The notes under the pieces were generated by a model. The model did not search any database and had not been told where the DNA came from. It saw nothing but the letters and a program-made list of their open reading frames with translations. From assembly GCF_010894455.1 (NCBI RefSeq), contig NZ_JAAIXY010000019.1, positions 62,001-126,000 on the forward strand: DNA of 64,000 nucleotides, given 5' to 3'. This document shows, in pieces, positions 53,627 to 62,065 of the stretch (its first letter is position 1; the number at the start of each line of letters is the position of its first letter). Source of the DNA: Myxococcus eversor (GTDB taxonomy: Bacteria > Myxococcota > Myxococcia > Myxococcales > Myxococcaceae). The position numbers and the translations under genes were made by a program.

Positions 53627-54661
53627 ATGAATCGCAAGAACGCGCTCAGCACCCTGCTCGCACTGGGACTGCTGACGACCCTCAGTGCCCAGGCCGAGGT
53701 GCTGTTCTCCCAGGCCAACCTCCTGCTCAACAAGAACCAGCTCTCCGCGGTGAACTATCGCGGCAAGGGCCTGTCGCTGCCCGTGGGGACGAAGGTGGAG
53801 GTCCTCAAGCGGAGCGACGACGAGGTGCGCTGCCGGGTGGTCGACTCGGGGGCCGAGTTCAAGTTCGTCTCGCACAAGAGCCTGGGCAAGGACGCTTCCG
53901 CGCTGTTCCCCTCCTTCTTCTCCGCGAAGGACCCCGCGGCGCGCATCGCCGCGCTCACGCCGGAGGAGCAGAAGCAGGTCAAGGCGGGTGAGCTGGCCCG
54001 CGGAATGTCCCGGGACGCGGTGCTGCTGACGGTGGGCCCGCCGCCGCCGCACCGGACGCTGTCGCTGGAGAGCAAGACGTGGACCTACTGGAGCTCGAAG
54101 TTCTCCACGTTCGAGGTCATCTTCGATGCCGATGGCAAGGTGGTGTCGTTCGGTGACGAGCCCGCGCCGGTGGCCGCTCCCGCTCCCGCCCCGTCGGAGA
54201 AGGTCTTCCACCACGCGACGGCCAACTTCCACTTCGACAACGACACCCTGTCCTGGGTGAACTACCTCAAGGGCCCCATCCTCCCGTTCAACACCCGGGT
54301 GGAGGTGCTGGACAAGGGCGGCTCGAAGGTGAAGTTCAAGGTCGTGGAGACGGGCAAGGAGTTCGTGTTCGAGAACGACGAGCGCTCGGGCGCTGACACC
54401 TGGGCGCTGTTCCAGGCCGCGTTCGCCCCCGAGGACCAGGCCCCCAAGCTCCAGACGCTGTCGGAGCAGGACCGCAAGAAGGTCTCCGCGTCGGAAGTGG
54501 TGACGGGCATGTCCCGCGCCGCCGTGCGCATGGCGTGGGGGCCGCCGCCGCCGCATGAGACGCCCTCGTTCAACTCCACCGTCTGGACCTACTGGAAGAG
54601 CAAGCTGGTCAAGGTGAAGGTCACCTTCGACAAGGACGACAAGGTCGCGTCCATCGAGTAG
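53627..54661 (+). CDS. Secreted protein made of two tandem copies of one unit
   Basis: A 344-residue protein with a signal peptide (TLLALGLLTTLSAQA-E) from the ATG at 53627. Two copies of a ~150-residue unit follow, joined by an Ala/Pro linker. Each shows a SQANLLLN/HATANFHF start, VEVL, VVDSG/VVETGKEF, KKV.A.E...GMSR.AV, GPPPPH and WTYW..K...VKV.FD. The pairs GMSRDAV/GMSRAAV and GPPPPHRT/GPPPPHET mark the duplication. Family not recognised; extracellular or periplasmic. Confidence 0.7.
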   Translation: MNRKNALSTLLALGLLTTLSAQAEVLFSQANLLLNKNQLSAVNYRGKGLSLPVGTKVEVLKRSDDEVRCRVVDSGAEFKFVSHKSLGKDASALFPSFFSAKDPAARIAALTPEEQKQVKAGELARGMSRDAVLLTVGPPPPHRTLSLESKTWTYWSSKFSTFEVIFDADGKVVSFGDEPAPVAAPAPAPSEKVFHHATANFHFDNDTLSWVNYLKGPILPFNTRVEVLDKGGSKVKFKVVETGKEFVFENDERSGADTWALFQAAFAPEDQAPKLQTLSEQDRKKVSASEVVTGMSRAAVRMAWGPPPPHETPSFNSTVWTYWKSKLVKVKVTFDKDDKVASIE

Positions 54662-54673
54662 CGGCCCGCCGCC

Positions 54674-54714
54674 CCGGCTGTCCTGGTGGAGCCTCGACTC
54701 CGTGGGACAGCCGG
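54674..54714. terminator. Long hairpin between convergent genes
   Basis: CCGGCTGTCC at 54674-54683 and GGACAGCCGG at 54705-54714 form a perfect 10-bp stem with a 21-base loop. It separates the duplicated secreted protein gene from the convergent GlxA-type regulator. Confidence 0.55.
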
Positions 54715-54738
54715 AGGTGGCCGTTCGTCAGCGCTCCT

Positions 54739-55722
54739 TCAGCGCAGGGCGAAGCGCCGCCGGTAGGCGTCCGGCGTCAGGCCCGTACGGGCCTTGAAGC
54801 GGCGACGGAACGAGGTGGTCTCCGCGTAGCCCACGGCCTGGGAGATGTCCTCCACGGTGCGAGGGGTGGTCTCCAGGAGGTGCCGGGCGGCTTCGATTCG
54901 CAGGCGCTGGACGTAATCGAGCGGCGTGTCGCCGGTGGCCTTGCGGAAGCGGCGCAGCAACGTGCGCTCTCCCAGGCTCGCCGCCACGGCCGCGCCCGTC
55001 AGGCTCACCGGGCCGGCGAGGTGCGCCTCCAGCCATTCCTGGGCGCGCAGCACGGCCTCGTCTCCGTGGCCTCGGGGAATGGCCTGCACCGCGTAGGGCG
55101 CCTGGAACCTGCGACCCGGCTCCACCAGGAGCATCTTCGCGCACAGTGCCGCCAGCTCCGGCGAGGCGTGCTTCGCCACCAGGTGCAGGCAGAGGTCCAG
55201 GTAGGCCGTCACGCCGCCCGCGGTGAGTACGTCGCCGTGGTCCACCAGGAGCAGCTCTGGCTTGAGCGCCACGCGCGGATAGCGCGCCACGAAGTCCTGG
55301 GCGAGCCCCCAGTGGGTGGTGGCCTCCCTTCCATCCAGGAGGCCCGTCTTCGCGAGCAGGAAGGCCCCGGCGCATACCGCCGCGAGCGTGGTGCCCCGGG
55401 CATGCTGCCCCGCCAGCCAGTCAGCCGTGGAGTGCTCGGCCACGCTGCCCTCCAGGTTGCCGATGACGGCGGGGACGAAGACGACATCGAAGCGTTCGGA
55501 GGCGGCCGGCACCCGCGCGGCGGCGAGCTCCAGGCCGTGGAAGCTCCGGACGGGGCCCGCGCGAGCGGCCACCAGCTCGGCGGTGAAGGGCTCGCTCCGG
55601 CCCTGCTCACGGCTCAGGAGGTTCGCCATGGCGAACACGTCCAGCGGCCCCGTCACGCTGGAGGCCACGCAGCCCTCCAGGGCCAGCACCGCGATGTGGA
55701 GTGACGAGGACCTGGCGGCCAT
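54739..55722 (-). CDS. GlxA-type AraC-family regulator (DJ-1/PfpI + HTH)
   Basis: A 327-residue protein with an N-terminal DJ-1/PfpI domain (VVFVPAVIGNLEGS, AAVCAGAFLLAKTGLLDGR with the elbow Cys) and a C-terminal AraC domain (VAASLGERTLLRRF, VEDISQAVGYAETTSFRRRF). It is divergent from an isochorismatase-family hydrolase gene, 110 bases apart, and is the probable regulator of it. Same layout as the regulator at 33106. Confidence 0.93.
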   Translation of the reverse strand: MAARSSSLHIAVLALEGCVASSVTGPLDVFAMANLLSREQGRSEPFTAELVAARAGPVRSFHGLELAAARVPAASERFDVVFVPAVIGNLEGSVAEHSTADWLAGQHARGTTLAAVCAGAFLLAKTGLLDGREATTHWGLAQDFVARYPRVALKPELLLVDHGDVLTAGGVTAYLDLCLHLVAKHASPELAALCAKMLLVEPGRRFQAPYAVQAIPRGHGDEAVLRAQEWLEAHLAGPVSLTGAAVAASLGERTLLRRFRKATGDTPLDYVQRLRIEAARHLLETTPRTVEDISQAVGYAETTSFRRRFKARTGLTPDAYRRRFALR

Positions 55723-55832
55723 GCGCGCTTGTCGGTTTCCGCCCGGACTTTGTCAATCCGAGCACTGCCGCCGGGAGCGACGTCTGGATATTCAGCGGGA
55801 CAACGGACGCCCCCCCGCTAGAGGAGAACCCC

Positions 55833-56402
55833 ATGGACAAGCCTCTTGAGAACGCCGCGCTGCTGCTCATCGACATCCAGAATGACTACTTCCCCGGAGG
55901 CAGGTTCGAGCTGGACGGCACCGACGCGGCGGCCACCCAGGCCCGGGCGGCGCTCGACTTCTTCCGCGAGCGGGATGTGCCGGTCATCCACGTCCGCCAC
56001 GAGTCGCCGCAGCCGGGCGCCCCGTTCTTCCTGCCGGGGACACCGGGGGCCCAGATTCATTCCCGCGTCGAGCCCCGGCCCGGCGAGGCGGTGGTGCTCA
56101 AGCACTTCCCCAACAGCTTCCGGGAGACGGACCTTCAGGAGCGCCTGCGGGCGCTGGGCGTGAAGCACCTGGTCGTCACCGGGATGATGACGCTGATGTG
56201 CGTGGACGCCACGGTGCGCGCGGCCGCGGACCAGGGCTACACCGTCACCGTGCTCCCGGATGCCTGCGCGGCCCGTGCCCTGGAGTTCAACGGCCAGAAG
56301 GTCTCCGCGCCGGACGTCCACGCCGCGTTCCTCGCCGCGCTCGGCATGGGCTATGCCCGCCTCGTACCGACGGCGGAGTTCCTGGCCCAAGCCGGGCGCT
56401 GA
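55833..56402 (+). CDS. Isochorismatase-family cysteine hydrolase
   Basis: A 189-residue protein. Catalytic triad positions are clear: D in LLIDIQNDYFPGG, K in VVLKHFPNSF and C in GMMTLMCVDATVRAA. The family includes nicotinamidases, ureidoacrylate hydrolases and true isochorismatases; the absence of a fused carrier domain excludes EntB type. A GAGGAG ribosome site precedes the ATG. Likely controlled by the divergent GlxA-type regulator. Confidence 0.93.
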   Translation: MDKPLENAALLLIDIQNDYFPGGRFELDGTDAAATQARAALDFFRERDVPVIHVRHESPQPGAPFFLPGTPGAQIHSRVEPRPGEAVVLKHFPNSFRETDLQERLRALGVKHLVVTGMMTLMCVDATVRAAADQGYTVTVLPDACAARALEFNGQKVSAPDVHAAFLAALGMGYARLVPTAEFLAQAGR

Positions 56403-56417
56403 AGCGAAGCCTGCTTC

Positions 56418-57299
56418 CTACTGGACCGTCACGCCGATGGCATAGGCGCGGACATAGCCAGGGTCGAGGACGAGGTGGTCCTTGGAGCCCGCGGACCAGG
56501 TGCCATTGACCATCGGCATGTTCTTCCAGAGGAGCTGACCGATGCCGTAGTAGGTGGCATCCGCGCCGCCGCCGGACAGAGCGTAACCGAACGGCACCGA
56601 GGCGCTCGCCTGCGGATGGCTCGAGTAGCTCGACAGGCTGTTCTGAATCGCGTTCACCACGTTGCCCACCCCCGGCAGGGAGGTCCGGATGCCAATGGCG
56701 AATGAGGACATCGTCCCAGGGCTCACCGCGTCGTGGTCCTTCCCCTCGGCGTAGCAGCCCGTGTTGTTGAAGGGATAGGAATCCACCGCCATGTTTCCGA
56801 GACCGAAACTCACGTCATTGAAGCCACAGCCGAGCAGGGTGTAACCGGTGTCGACAAAGGCAATGGTGTTGGGATAGCTCACGTAGGCGCTGACGGCCTG
56901 AGTCATCCGGACATGCTGAAGGAGCTGATTCCGCGTGAGCCCTTGCACCCGGATGGCCAGGGCGTAGCCATAGATGATGCAAGGGTCATTCGTCATGTGG
57001 TCCTTGGAGTAGACGGTCCACGACGAGAAGTTCGAGTCCGGGAACGACGCCGTCAGGTGGCTGCCATATCCTCCGTGGGACTGCCAATCCGTGTAGCCAC
57101 CGCCTCCGATGACGACCCAGTCGCCGCTGACGGGAATGGTCAGCGTGGGGTGCGAGGACCGCGCGGAGGAGCCATAGAAGATGCCGGTCTCAATCTTGCC
57201 AGATGCATCGGTGAAGACCGCTTGCTGCGCGTGGCTCGTGCTCGACACAAACAGCAGGCACAGCGCTGCGGCCATTACGGCGGGGACTTGCCTTGTCAT
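56418..57299 (-). CDS. Secreted protein with three copies of a KDH-containing unit
   Basis: A 293-residue protein with a signal peptide (ALCLLFVSSTSHAQ). Three units share a glycine-rich turn, an inner block and a SKDH or GKDH motif (98-101, 186-189, 272-275) followed about ten residues later by a YALAIRV / FAIGIRT / YAIGVTV strand. The glycine turns are IGGGGYTD, LLGCGFND and LSGGGADA. The pattern implies a three-fold beta structure. I know no function for it. Confidence 0.7.
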   Translation of the reverse strand: MTRQVPAVMAAALCLLFVSSTSHAQQAVFTDASGKIETGIFYGSSARSSHPTLTIPVSGDWVVIGGGGYTDWQSHGGYGSHLTASFPDSNFSSWTVYSKDHMTNDPCIIYGYALAIRVQGLTRNQLLQHVRMTQAVSAYVSYPNTIAFVDTGYTLLGCGFNDVSFGLGNMAVDSYPFNNTGCYAEGKDHDAVSPGTMSSFAIGIRTSLPGVGNVVNAIQNSLSSYSSHPQASASVPFGYALSGGGADATYYGIGQLLWKNMPMVNGTWSAGSKDHLVLDPGYVRAYAIGVTVQ

Positions 57300-57480
57300 T
57301 TCATTGCCTCACGAGGTGAGGCGCCCGCATAACACATTCAAATTCAAGAAATACCTTCAAATCGAAACTTCCTTGCGGGTGCCGGAATACCCACTCCCCG
57401 AAACAGCCACTCGCCAGCGCGGCCTCCAAGGGACGGAGCGCGGCACCGGGAAGGTCCCGGGGGTGTTATGCCTGGGCGTC

Positions 57481-57864
57481 ATGATTGACCACACGGGTAT
57501 CGGTGTCGCGGACGTCGCGCGCTCCGCTGTCTTCTACGATGCGGTGCTGAGCGCCTTGGGGATGCATCGCGTCGCGCAGCTCCCAGAGAGCGATGGACGC
57601 GATGCGGTGGGCTACGGCGTCGACCATCCTGTCTTCTGGATTGACCGCTTCCATCCGCACAGCGTGAAGCAACACACGGCCTTCGCGGCCCGGAGCCGCG
57701 CGGAGGTGGACGCCTTCCATGCGGCCGCGCTGAAGTCCGGAGGCACCGACAACGGCCCTCCCGGGCTTCGCTCCACCGCGCAAGGCTATCCGCCGGGCTA
57801 CTACGCCGCCTTCGTGTTCGACCCGGACGGCAACAACATGGAAGCCCTCTTCCGCGAGCGGTGA
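57481..57864 (+). CDS. VOC-family (glyoxalase/bleomycin-resistance-like) protein
   Basis: A 127-residue vicinal-oxygen-chelate protein starting MIDHTGIGVADVARSAVFYD (first metal His4), with HPVFWIDRFHP in the middle and AAFVFDPDGNNMEALFRE at the end (second Glu). One beta-alpha-beta pair. Members bind metal and act on small molecules; the substrate cannot be deduced. Monocistronic. Confidence 0.92.
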   Translation: MIDHTGIGVADVARSAVFYDAVLSALGMHRVAQLPESDGRDAVGYGVDHPVFWIDRFHPHSVKQHTAFAARSRAEVDAFHAAALKSGGTDNGPPGLRSTAQGYPPGYYAAFVFDPDGNNMEALFRER

Positions 57865-57980
57865 GTCGAGTCCACCGTGGCCCCGGCGCATGCGCCACGC
57901 CGTTCGCCGGGGTCCCCGCCGCCCTGACCGCCCTGCTCCTCCGAGCCCTGGGTGTCAGGCCCGCCTGGAGGTCGTGAGCC

Positions 57981-58727
57981 TCACCGGGGCGCAACGCCCG
58001 ACGGCGGTGGACCGGGCGTGGAGAACACCGAGCTGGCGGAGCGGTGGGAGATGCGTTGGTAGCGCGCATAGGCCTCCACGAGCGCGGTGCGCATGGCCGT
58101 GGCCTCCGTGGGCCCGTGCCGCGCCACGGTGGTGGCCATCGCCTCCAGCAGATAGGCCTCGGGCGCCATCAACGTCCGCGTGAGCGCGACAGGGCTTGCT
58201 CCCAACGTCCTCAGCACCGGGCCGAAGTACTGCTCACTCATGCAGGCCAGGACGACGACGGGCCTGGGCGTGGCCACCGACGGCGACTCCACCTGGGGAG
58301 GCGCGCGGTCCATCAGCCGGTCATGCCCGGCCCACACCACCAGGTCGGCCCGGCTCGCGCCCGCCGCCGCACGCAGGAAGTCCTCCAGCGCGGTGTCAAT
58401 CCGGTCGCCCGCGTAGGCATGGAGCCGCAGCCGCACGGGCCGCTCTCCCTTCGCGGCCTTCCGCTCCAGGACGAGCACGCGCAGCACCGCGGAGTCCACG
58501 GGCCCCGCCTCGCGGCTCACCACCTTGAACCCCGGGGCCCGTGAGAGGAACCGCTCCGCGCCATACATCGCGCCCCAGTAGAGGTTCGTGTCCAGGGCGC
58601 GAGGGGCGCCCGCCGGTGCACGGCCACACTCAATCAAGGCGTTGTCACACAGCGGGACGAAGACCTCGACCTCCACCGCCGCCACGGGAGGCACGGCCAG
58701 CAGGCTCAACAACACGAGGGGCAGCAA
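57981..58727 (-). CDS. Secreted protein with possible caspase-like His/Cys dyad
   Basis: A 248-residue protein with a short signal peptide (PLVLLSLLAVPPVAA). Alternating strands and helices carry LVVWAGHDRLMD with H135 and VVVLACMSEQYF with C162, a GH...ACxS arrangement like the catalytic dyad of clan CD cysteine peptidases, although the spacing of 27 is short. It also has TRTLMAPEAYLLEAM downstream. I do not recognise a named family, and the enzyme role is a hypothesis. Confidence 0.6.
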   Translation of the reverse strand: MLPLVLLSLLAVPPVAAVEVEVFVPLCDNALIECGRAPAGAPRALDTNLYWGAMYGAERFLSRAPGFKVVSREAGPVDSAVLRVLVLERKAAKGERPVRLRLHAYAGDRIDTALEDFLRAAAGASRADLVVWAGHDRLMDRAPPQVESPSVATPRPVVVLACMSEQYFGPVLRTLGASPVALTRTLMAPEAYLLEAMATTVARHGPTEATAMRTALVEAYARYQRISHRSASSVFSTPGPPPSGVAPR

Positions 58728-58819
58728 GGCGGACCTCCAGGAGTGACTCGAAGAGACACCCCTGGCCCGGCCATCCGTTCCCGCGGGCGTGAAGCGCGTC
58801 CACGCGCCCTACCCGTCCG

Positions 58820-60256
58820 TCACTGCCACTTGTAGACGAGGCCCTGCGCGTTGAGTCCCCACACGGAGCCATCCCCCGCGGCGGAGATGTTGCGCAGCGC
58901 GCCGGGCACCTTCTGCCAGGCCGTCCCACTCCACTGGTAGACCTGGTCGGAGCCATCCAGCGCCCAGATGTTCTTCGCGTTGCCCACGGAGACGAACGTC
59001 ATGCCGGCGGGGATGTTCCAGGTCCACTTCGTGCCATCCCAGCGAAGCACGCGGTTCGCGTCCGGGGGGTTGGTCGCCCACAGCTCGCCATCCGCGCCGA
59101 CGGAGAGCTGGCTGACGCAGCAGCCCTTCTTCTCCCACGCGGAGCCCGTCCACCGGAACAGCGAGCCGCCGTTGTCCAGGCCCCAGGCCGTGTTGGCGTT
59201 GATGGCGGTGACCTGCTTCATGCCCGTGGGCAGGTTCCAGGTCCACTTGTTGCCCGTCGCGTCCCACTTCAACACGCGCAGCGAGTCCGGCGGATTGGTG
59301 GCCCACAGCGTCCCGTCCGAGGCGGTGGAGATGTTCGTCACCGTGCCGCCCATCTTCTGCCAGGCCGCGCCCGTCCACTTCCAGTTGAAGCCCGCGGTGT
59401 CGAGTCCCCAGACCGCGTTCGCGCTCCCCACCGAAATCTGCTTGAGCGTCGCGCCCTGGGGCCCCGGCTGGAGCACCCACTGCGGCGCCGGAGCCGCCAG
59501 CAAGTCGCTCCACTTCATGGTGATTTTCGCGTCCGTCTGCCCGGCGAACGTCACCGTCTTGTCCGAGGTGTTCACGGTGATGCCATACACATACCGCGCA
59601 CCCGGCTTCTCCCACTGCGCCACCATCCTGCCCAGGGAGTCGTAGGCGACGATGCCCATGCTCACGCGGTTGTCCGTGTAGCTGTAGGCCCAGACGGTGT
59701 AGCCCTTCCACTTGATGACGGGGCACGTGGCGGCGGCGGCCCCGGTGCCGGGCCCCTGCGTGCACGTCACCTTCATCCCCGGGGGAATCGCGGGCGTCGG
59801 CGCGGGAGGAACCTGGACGACCACGGGGGGCGGTACCAGCTCGTCCCAGGTCATCGTTATCTTCGCGTCCGTCTGCCCGGCGAACGTCACCGTCTTGTTC
59901 GCGGGGTTCACGGTGATGCCATACACATACCGCGCACCCGGCTTCTCCCACTGCGCCGCGAGCGCGCCCGCGGCGTCATATGCGGCGATGACCATGCCGA
60001 TGCGGTTGTCGCCATAGCTGAGCGCCCAGTACGTGTAGCCGTCGTACTTGAGCACCGGGCAGGTGGCTGAAGCGGCCCCCGTGCCGGGGCCCTGGGTACA
60101 GGTCACCTTGGTGCCGGCGGGGAGCGCGGGAGGGGGGCTCGGCGGGACCTGGGCAATCGCGGGGAGGGGCTGCGCACCGGCCGGGGGGCTGGCGGTGACG
60201 GACATCAAGCCCAGACACAGGGCCGCGAGGTTCGCGAATTTCAGAGCGGATTTCAT
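58820..60256 (-). CDS. Secreted tectonin-type beta-propeller protein with two tandem N-terminal units
   Basis: A 478-residue protein with a signal peptide (LAALCLGLMSVTASPPAGA). Two ~100-residue units follow (each with GTKVTCTQGPGTGA or GMKVTCTQGPGTGA, ATCPV, GYTYW/GYTVW, GARYVYGITVN and KTVTFAGQTDAKITM). The C-terminal half has five tectonin repeats, each with LKQISVGSANAVWGLD-like, GTLWATNPPD and FRWTGSAWEK-like blocks, giving a propeller of the type found in Physarum tectonins and horseshoe-crab lectins, which bind surface sugars or lipopolysaccharide. Start at 60256. Confidence 0.85.
   Translation of the reverse strand: MKSALKFANLAALCLGLMSVTASPPAGAQPLPAIAQVPPSPPPALPAGTKVTCTQGPGTGAASATCPVLKYDGYTYWALSYGDNRIGMVIAAYDAAGALAAQWEKPGARYVYGITVNPANKTVTFAGQTDAKITMTWDELVPPPVVVQVPPAPTPAIPPGMKVTCTQGPGTGAAAATCPVIKWKGYTVWAYSYTDNRVSMGIVAYDSLGRMVAQWEKPGARYVYGITVNTSDKTVTFAGQTDAKITMKWSDLLAAPAPQWVLQPGPQGATLKQISVGSANAVWGLDTAGFNWKWTGAAWQKMGGTVTNISTASDGTLWATNPPDSLRVLKWDATGNKWTWNLPTGMKQVTAINANTAWGLDNGGSLFRWTGSAWEKKGCCVSQLSVGADGELWATNPPDANRVLRWDGTKWTWNIPAGMTFVSVGNAKNIWALDGSDQVYQWSGTAWQKVPGALRNISAAGDGSVWGLNAQGLVYKWQ
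59526..59957. repeat. Near-identical 96-bp direct repeat inside the tectonin gene
   Basis: 59526-59621 and 59862-59957 are almost the same base for base (about five differences seen), with a 336-base period. They code the GARYVYGITVN...DAKITM part of the two N-terminal units. Codon-level identity points to a recent duplication or gene conversion. Confidence 0.75.
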
Positions 60257-60564
60257 GGGGGGTGTATCGCTTTCGGGGGAAGCAATGGCTGCGCACGGCG
60301 CGAGAGCAACAACCAGGCCAGTACCCACTCCAGGGCAGCGGGGCCTGGCTGAAGCGCGCGTCGGGTGTGTCAGGAGTCGCCCCGCGGGTTCTTGACGTGT
60401 CCGTTGACGTGTCAGCGCGACGAGACCCGGTGATGGCCCCCCCGATTGACCACATGTGCTTCCCGCCGCCCACTTCACCGTGGCCACCGGAGGCAGCGGC
60501 GGCGAAGCTCCGTGCCTGGGGCACGCGGGACATCGCTCCACGGTGAACCCGGAGAGAGCGCACC
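60257..60564. promoter_or_regulatory. Divergent control region with tandem TTGACGTGTC repeat
   Basis: Gene-free stretch between the tectonin gene (minus) and the gene at 60565 (plus). It holds TTGACGTGTC twice, at 60392-60401 and 60404-60413, one helical turn plus one base apart, and the 15-base box described separately at 60527-60541. No coding frame stands out. Confidence 0.5.
60527..60541 (+). promoter_or_regulatory. GGGACATCGCTCCAC box, first copy
   Basis: This 15-base sequence occurs again at 62030-62044. Here it lies 38 bases before the ATG at 60565. Confidence 0.5.
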
Positions 60565-62025
60565 ATGTCGCGAATCGTCGAGCTGTGGGATGCGTGGAGC
60601 GAGCGCCAGACACAGGCGGGTCTCCGCGCACTCCATGGCGTGGAGCCCCTCTCGCGCGAGCTGCTCGAACGTTACGAGGCCGCGTTCTGGCGACGCGGGT
60701 TCGAGCTGAGCGGTGACCTGCGCGAGCTGCTCGAAGCACGCGGAATCGTATGGGTCTCTCCCGTGGAGTCCGCTGACGGCGAGACACTCCCAGGGCTGCG
60801 CCTGCTGAGCGATGTGCGGCTGCTCGACGAGCATGACCGCCACCTGGAGCTGGCGGAGCTCAACGGCGTGTCCGGCGCGGAGCAGTGGATGTTGTTCACC
60901 ACGGAGCGCGACCTCGAACCCGCGTGGGCGCTCGATGCCCGCTTCGTGGGCGCGAACGGCCCGAGCGTCGGCCAGTATCACCAGGACCTCGTCTGCACCC
61001 AACCGGTGGGCCCCACCGAGCCGCTGCCGCTCGCCTCGCCTGACGTCCACTCCTGGCTCGCCGCGAGGCTTCAGGACCTCGAGGCCCGGTGGCGGAGCCT
61101 TCCGCGTGAGGTGCTCGAACAAGCGATGCCCCCTTCCCGCTCCAACACGGAGTCCTTCGAGGCCCAGCAGGCCCTGGCGCTCGCGGCGGCAGAGGCACGC
61201 GTCGCCAGGGGCGCACTCCGCTGGGAGACGCTCGATGTCGACTGGCGCCGCGTCGCGAGCGGCACGCGCGACACCGCGCTGCTCCAGCGAGTCCTGGAGG
61301 GCGTGCGGCAGGACCGGCGCAAGGGACGCCCTGGCATTCCCTTCGACCTGTTGGCCCAGGGCGTGGCCTGGCCTTGGGACTACCCGGGTCCGGGGCAGCT
61401 CGCGGCGCGTCTCGACGAAACGGAACGCGGAAAGGTCATGGGCTGGGCCCTGGAACGCGCTGGCGGGCGGACGACAGGCGGCGAGGGGCTCCGCTCCGCG
61501 ATGGATGCGTTGCACCAGGGAACGCGTGGCTCGCGGGAGCTGCTTCACCTGGTCTCTCGGGAAGGGTGGACGGAGCGCGCCCTCGACTTCGCGACTCCCG
61601 AGGGACGCGGTCGCATCCTCGCGCGTGCTGCGGCGCTCGCGCTGTCGGACCGGACGGAGAGCAACGTGGAGCGTGTGTTGACGCTGTGCGCTCACACCGG
61701 CGCGGGGACGCAGGGGGCCTGGAGTCTGCTCGATGCATGGGACCACCTCGACGCCGTCTTGAACGGACGAACCCAGCCGGGCGTCGAGGTGAAGCCCGCG
61801 CCGACAGTCCCCGACTCGGCGCTCGTCACGGAGCTGCGTGCCTGGCTGCTCACGCACCCCGGTCCGCAGAGGAAGCTCGCCGAGGAGCTGGGCACACAGT
61901 GGGCACCTCGACTGAGTGCCGCGACGCCCGACGAACGCGAGCCCCTCGCCCGGATTCTCAAGAGCGCGCTCAAGTCCCCGAAGCTCACGGGCGAGCTGAA
62001 CGCCCTGCTCGCACGCCTGTACTGA
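60565..62025 (+). CDS. Hypothetical protein with N-terminal SUKH-like domain
   Basis: A 486-residue soluble protein. The first ~150 residues show SMI1/KNR4-like features: LSRELLERYEAAFWRRGFEL, SGDLRELLEARGIVWVSP, LDEHDRHLELAELNGVSGAE and WALDARFVGANG. The rest is helical with Ala/Leu/Arg-rich repeats of HEAT-like character (GRILARAAALALSDRTESNV). Neither part has catalytic residues. An immunity-type or scaffold role is possible. It is followed by a solitary MazF/PemK gene with the same promoter-proximal box. Confidence 0.65.
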   Translation: MSRIVELWDAWSERQTQAGLRALHGVEPLSRELLERYEAAFWRRGFELSGDLRELLEARGIVWVSPVESADGETLPGLRLLSDVRLLDEHDRHLELAELNGVSGAEQWMLFTTERDLEPAWALDARFVGANGPSVGQYHQDLVCTQPVGPTEPLPLASPDVHSWLAARLQDLEARWRSLPREVLEQAMPPSRSNTESFEAQQALALAAAEARVARGALRWETLDVDWRRVASGTRDTALLQRVLEGVRQDRRKGRPGIPFDLLAQGVAWPWDYPGPGQLAARLDETERGKVMGWALERAGGRTTGGEGLRSAMDALHQGTRGSRELLHLVSREGWTERALDFATPEGRGRILARAAALALSDRTESNVERVLTLCAHTGAGTQGAWSLLDAWDHLDAVLNGRTQPGVEVKPAPTVPDSALVTELRAWLLTHPGPQRKLAEELGTQWAPRLSAATPDEREPLARILKSALKSPKLTGELNALLARLY

Positions 62026-62029
62026 AGCG

Positions 62030-62044
62030 GGGACATCGCTCCAC
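62030..62044 (+). promoter_or_regulatory. GGGACATCGCTCCAC box, second copy
   Basis: Second exact copy, 36 bases before the ATG at 62066. Equal spacing from both starts suggests a shared promoter or leader element. Confidence 0.5.
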
Positions 62045-62065
62045 CGCGAGGGATACAAGGACCCC

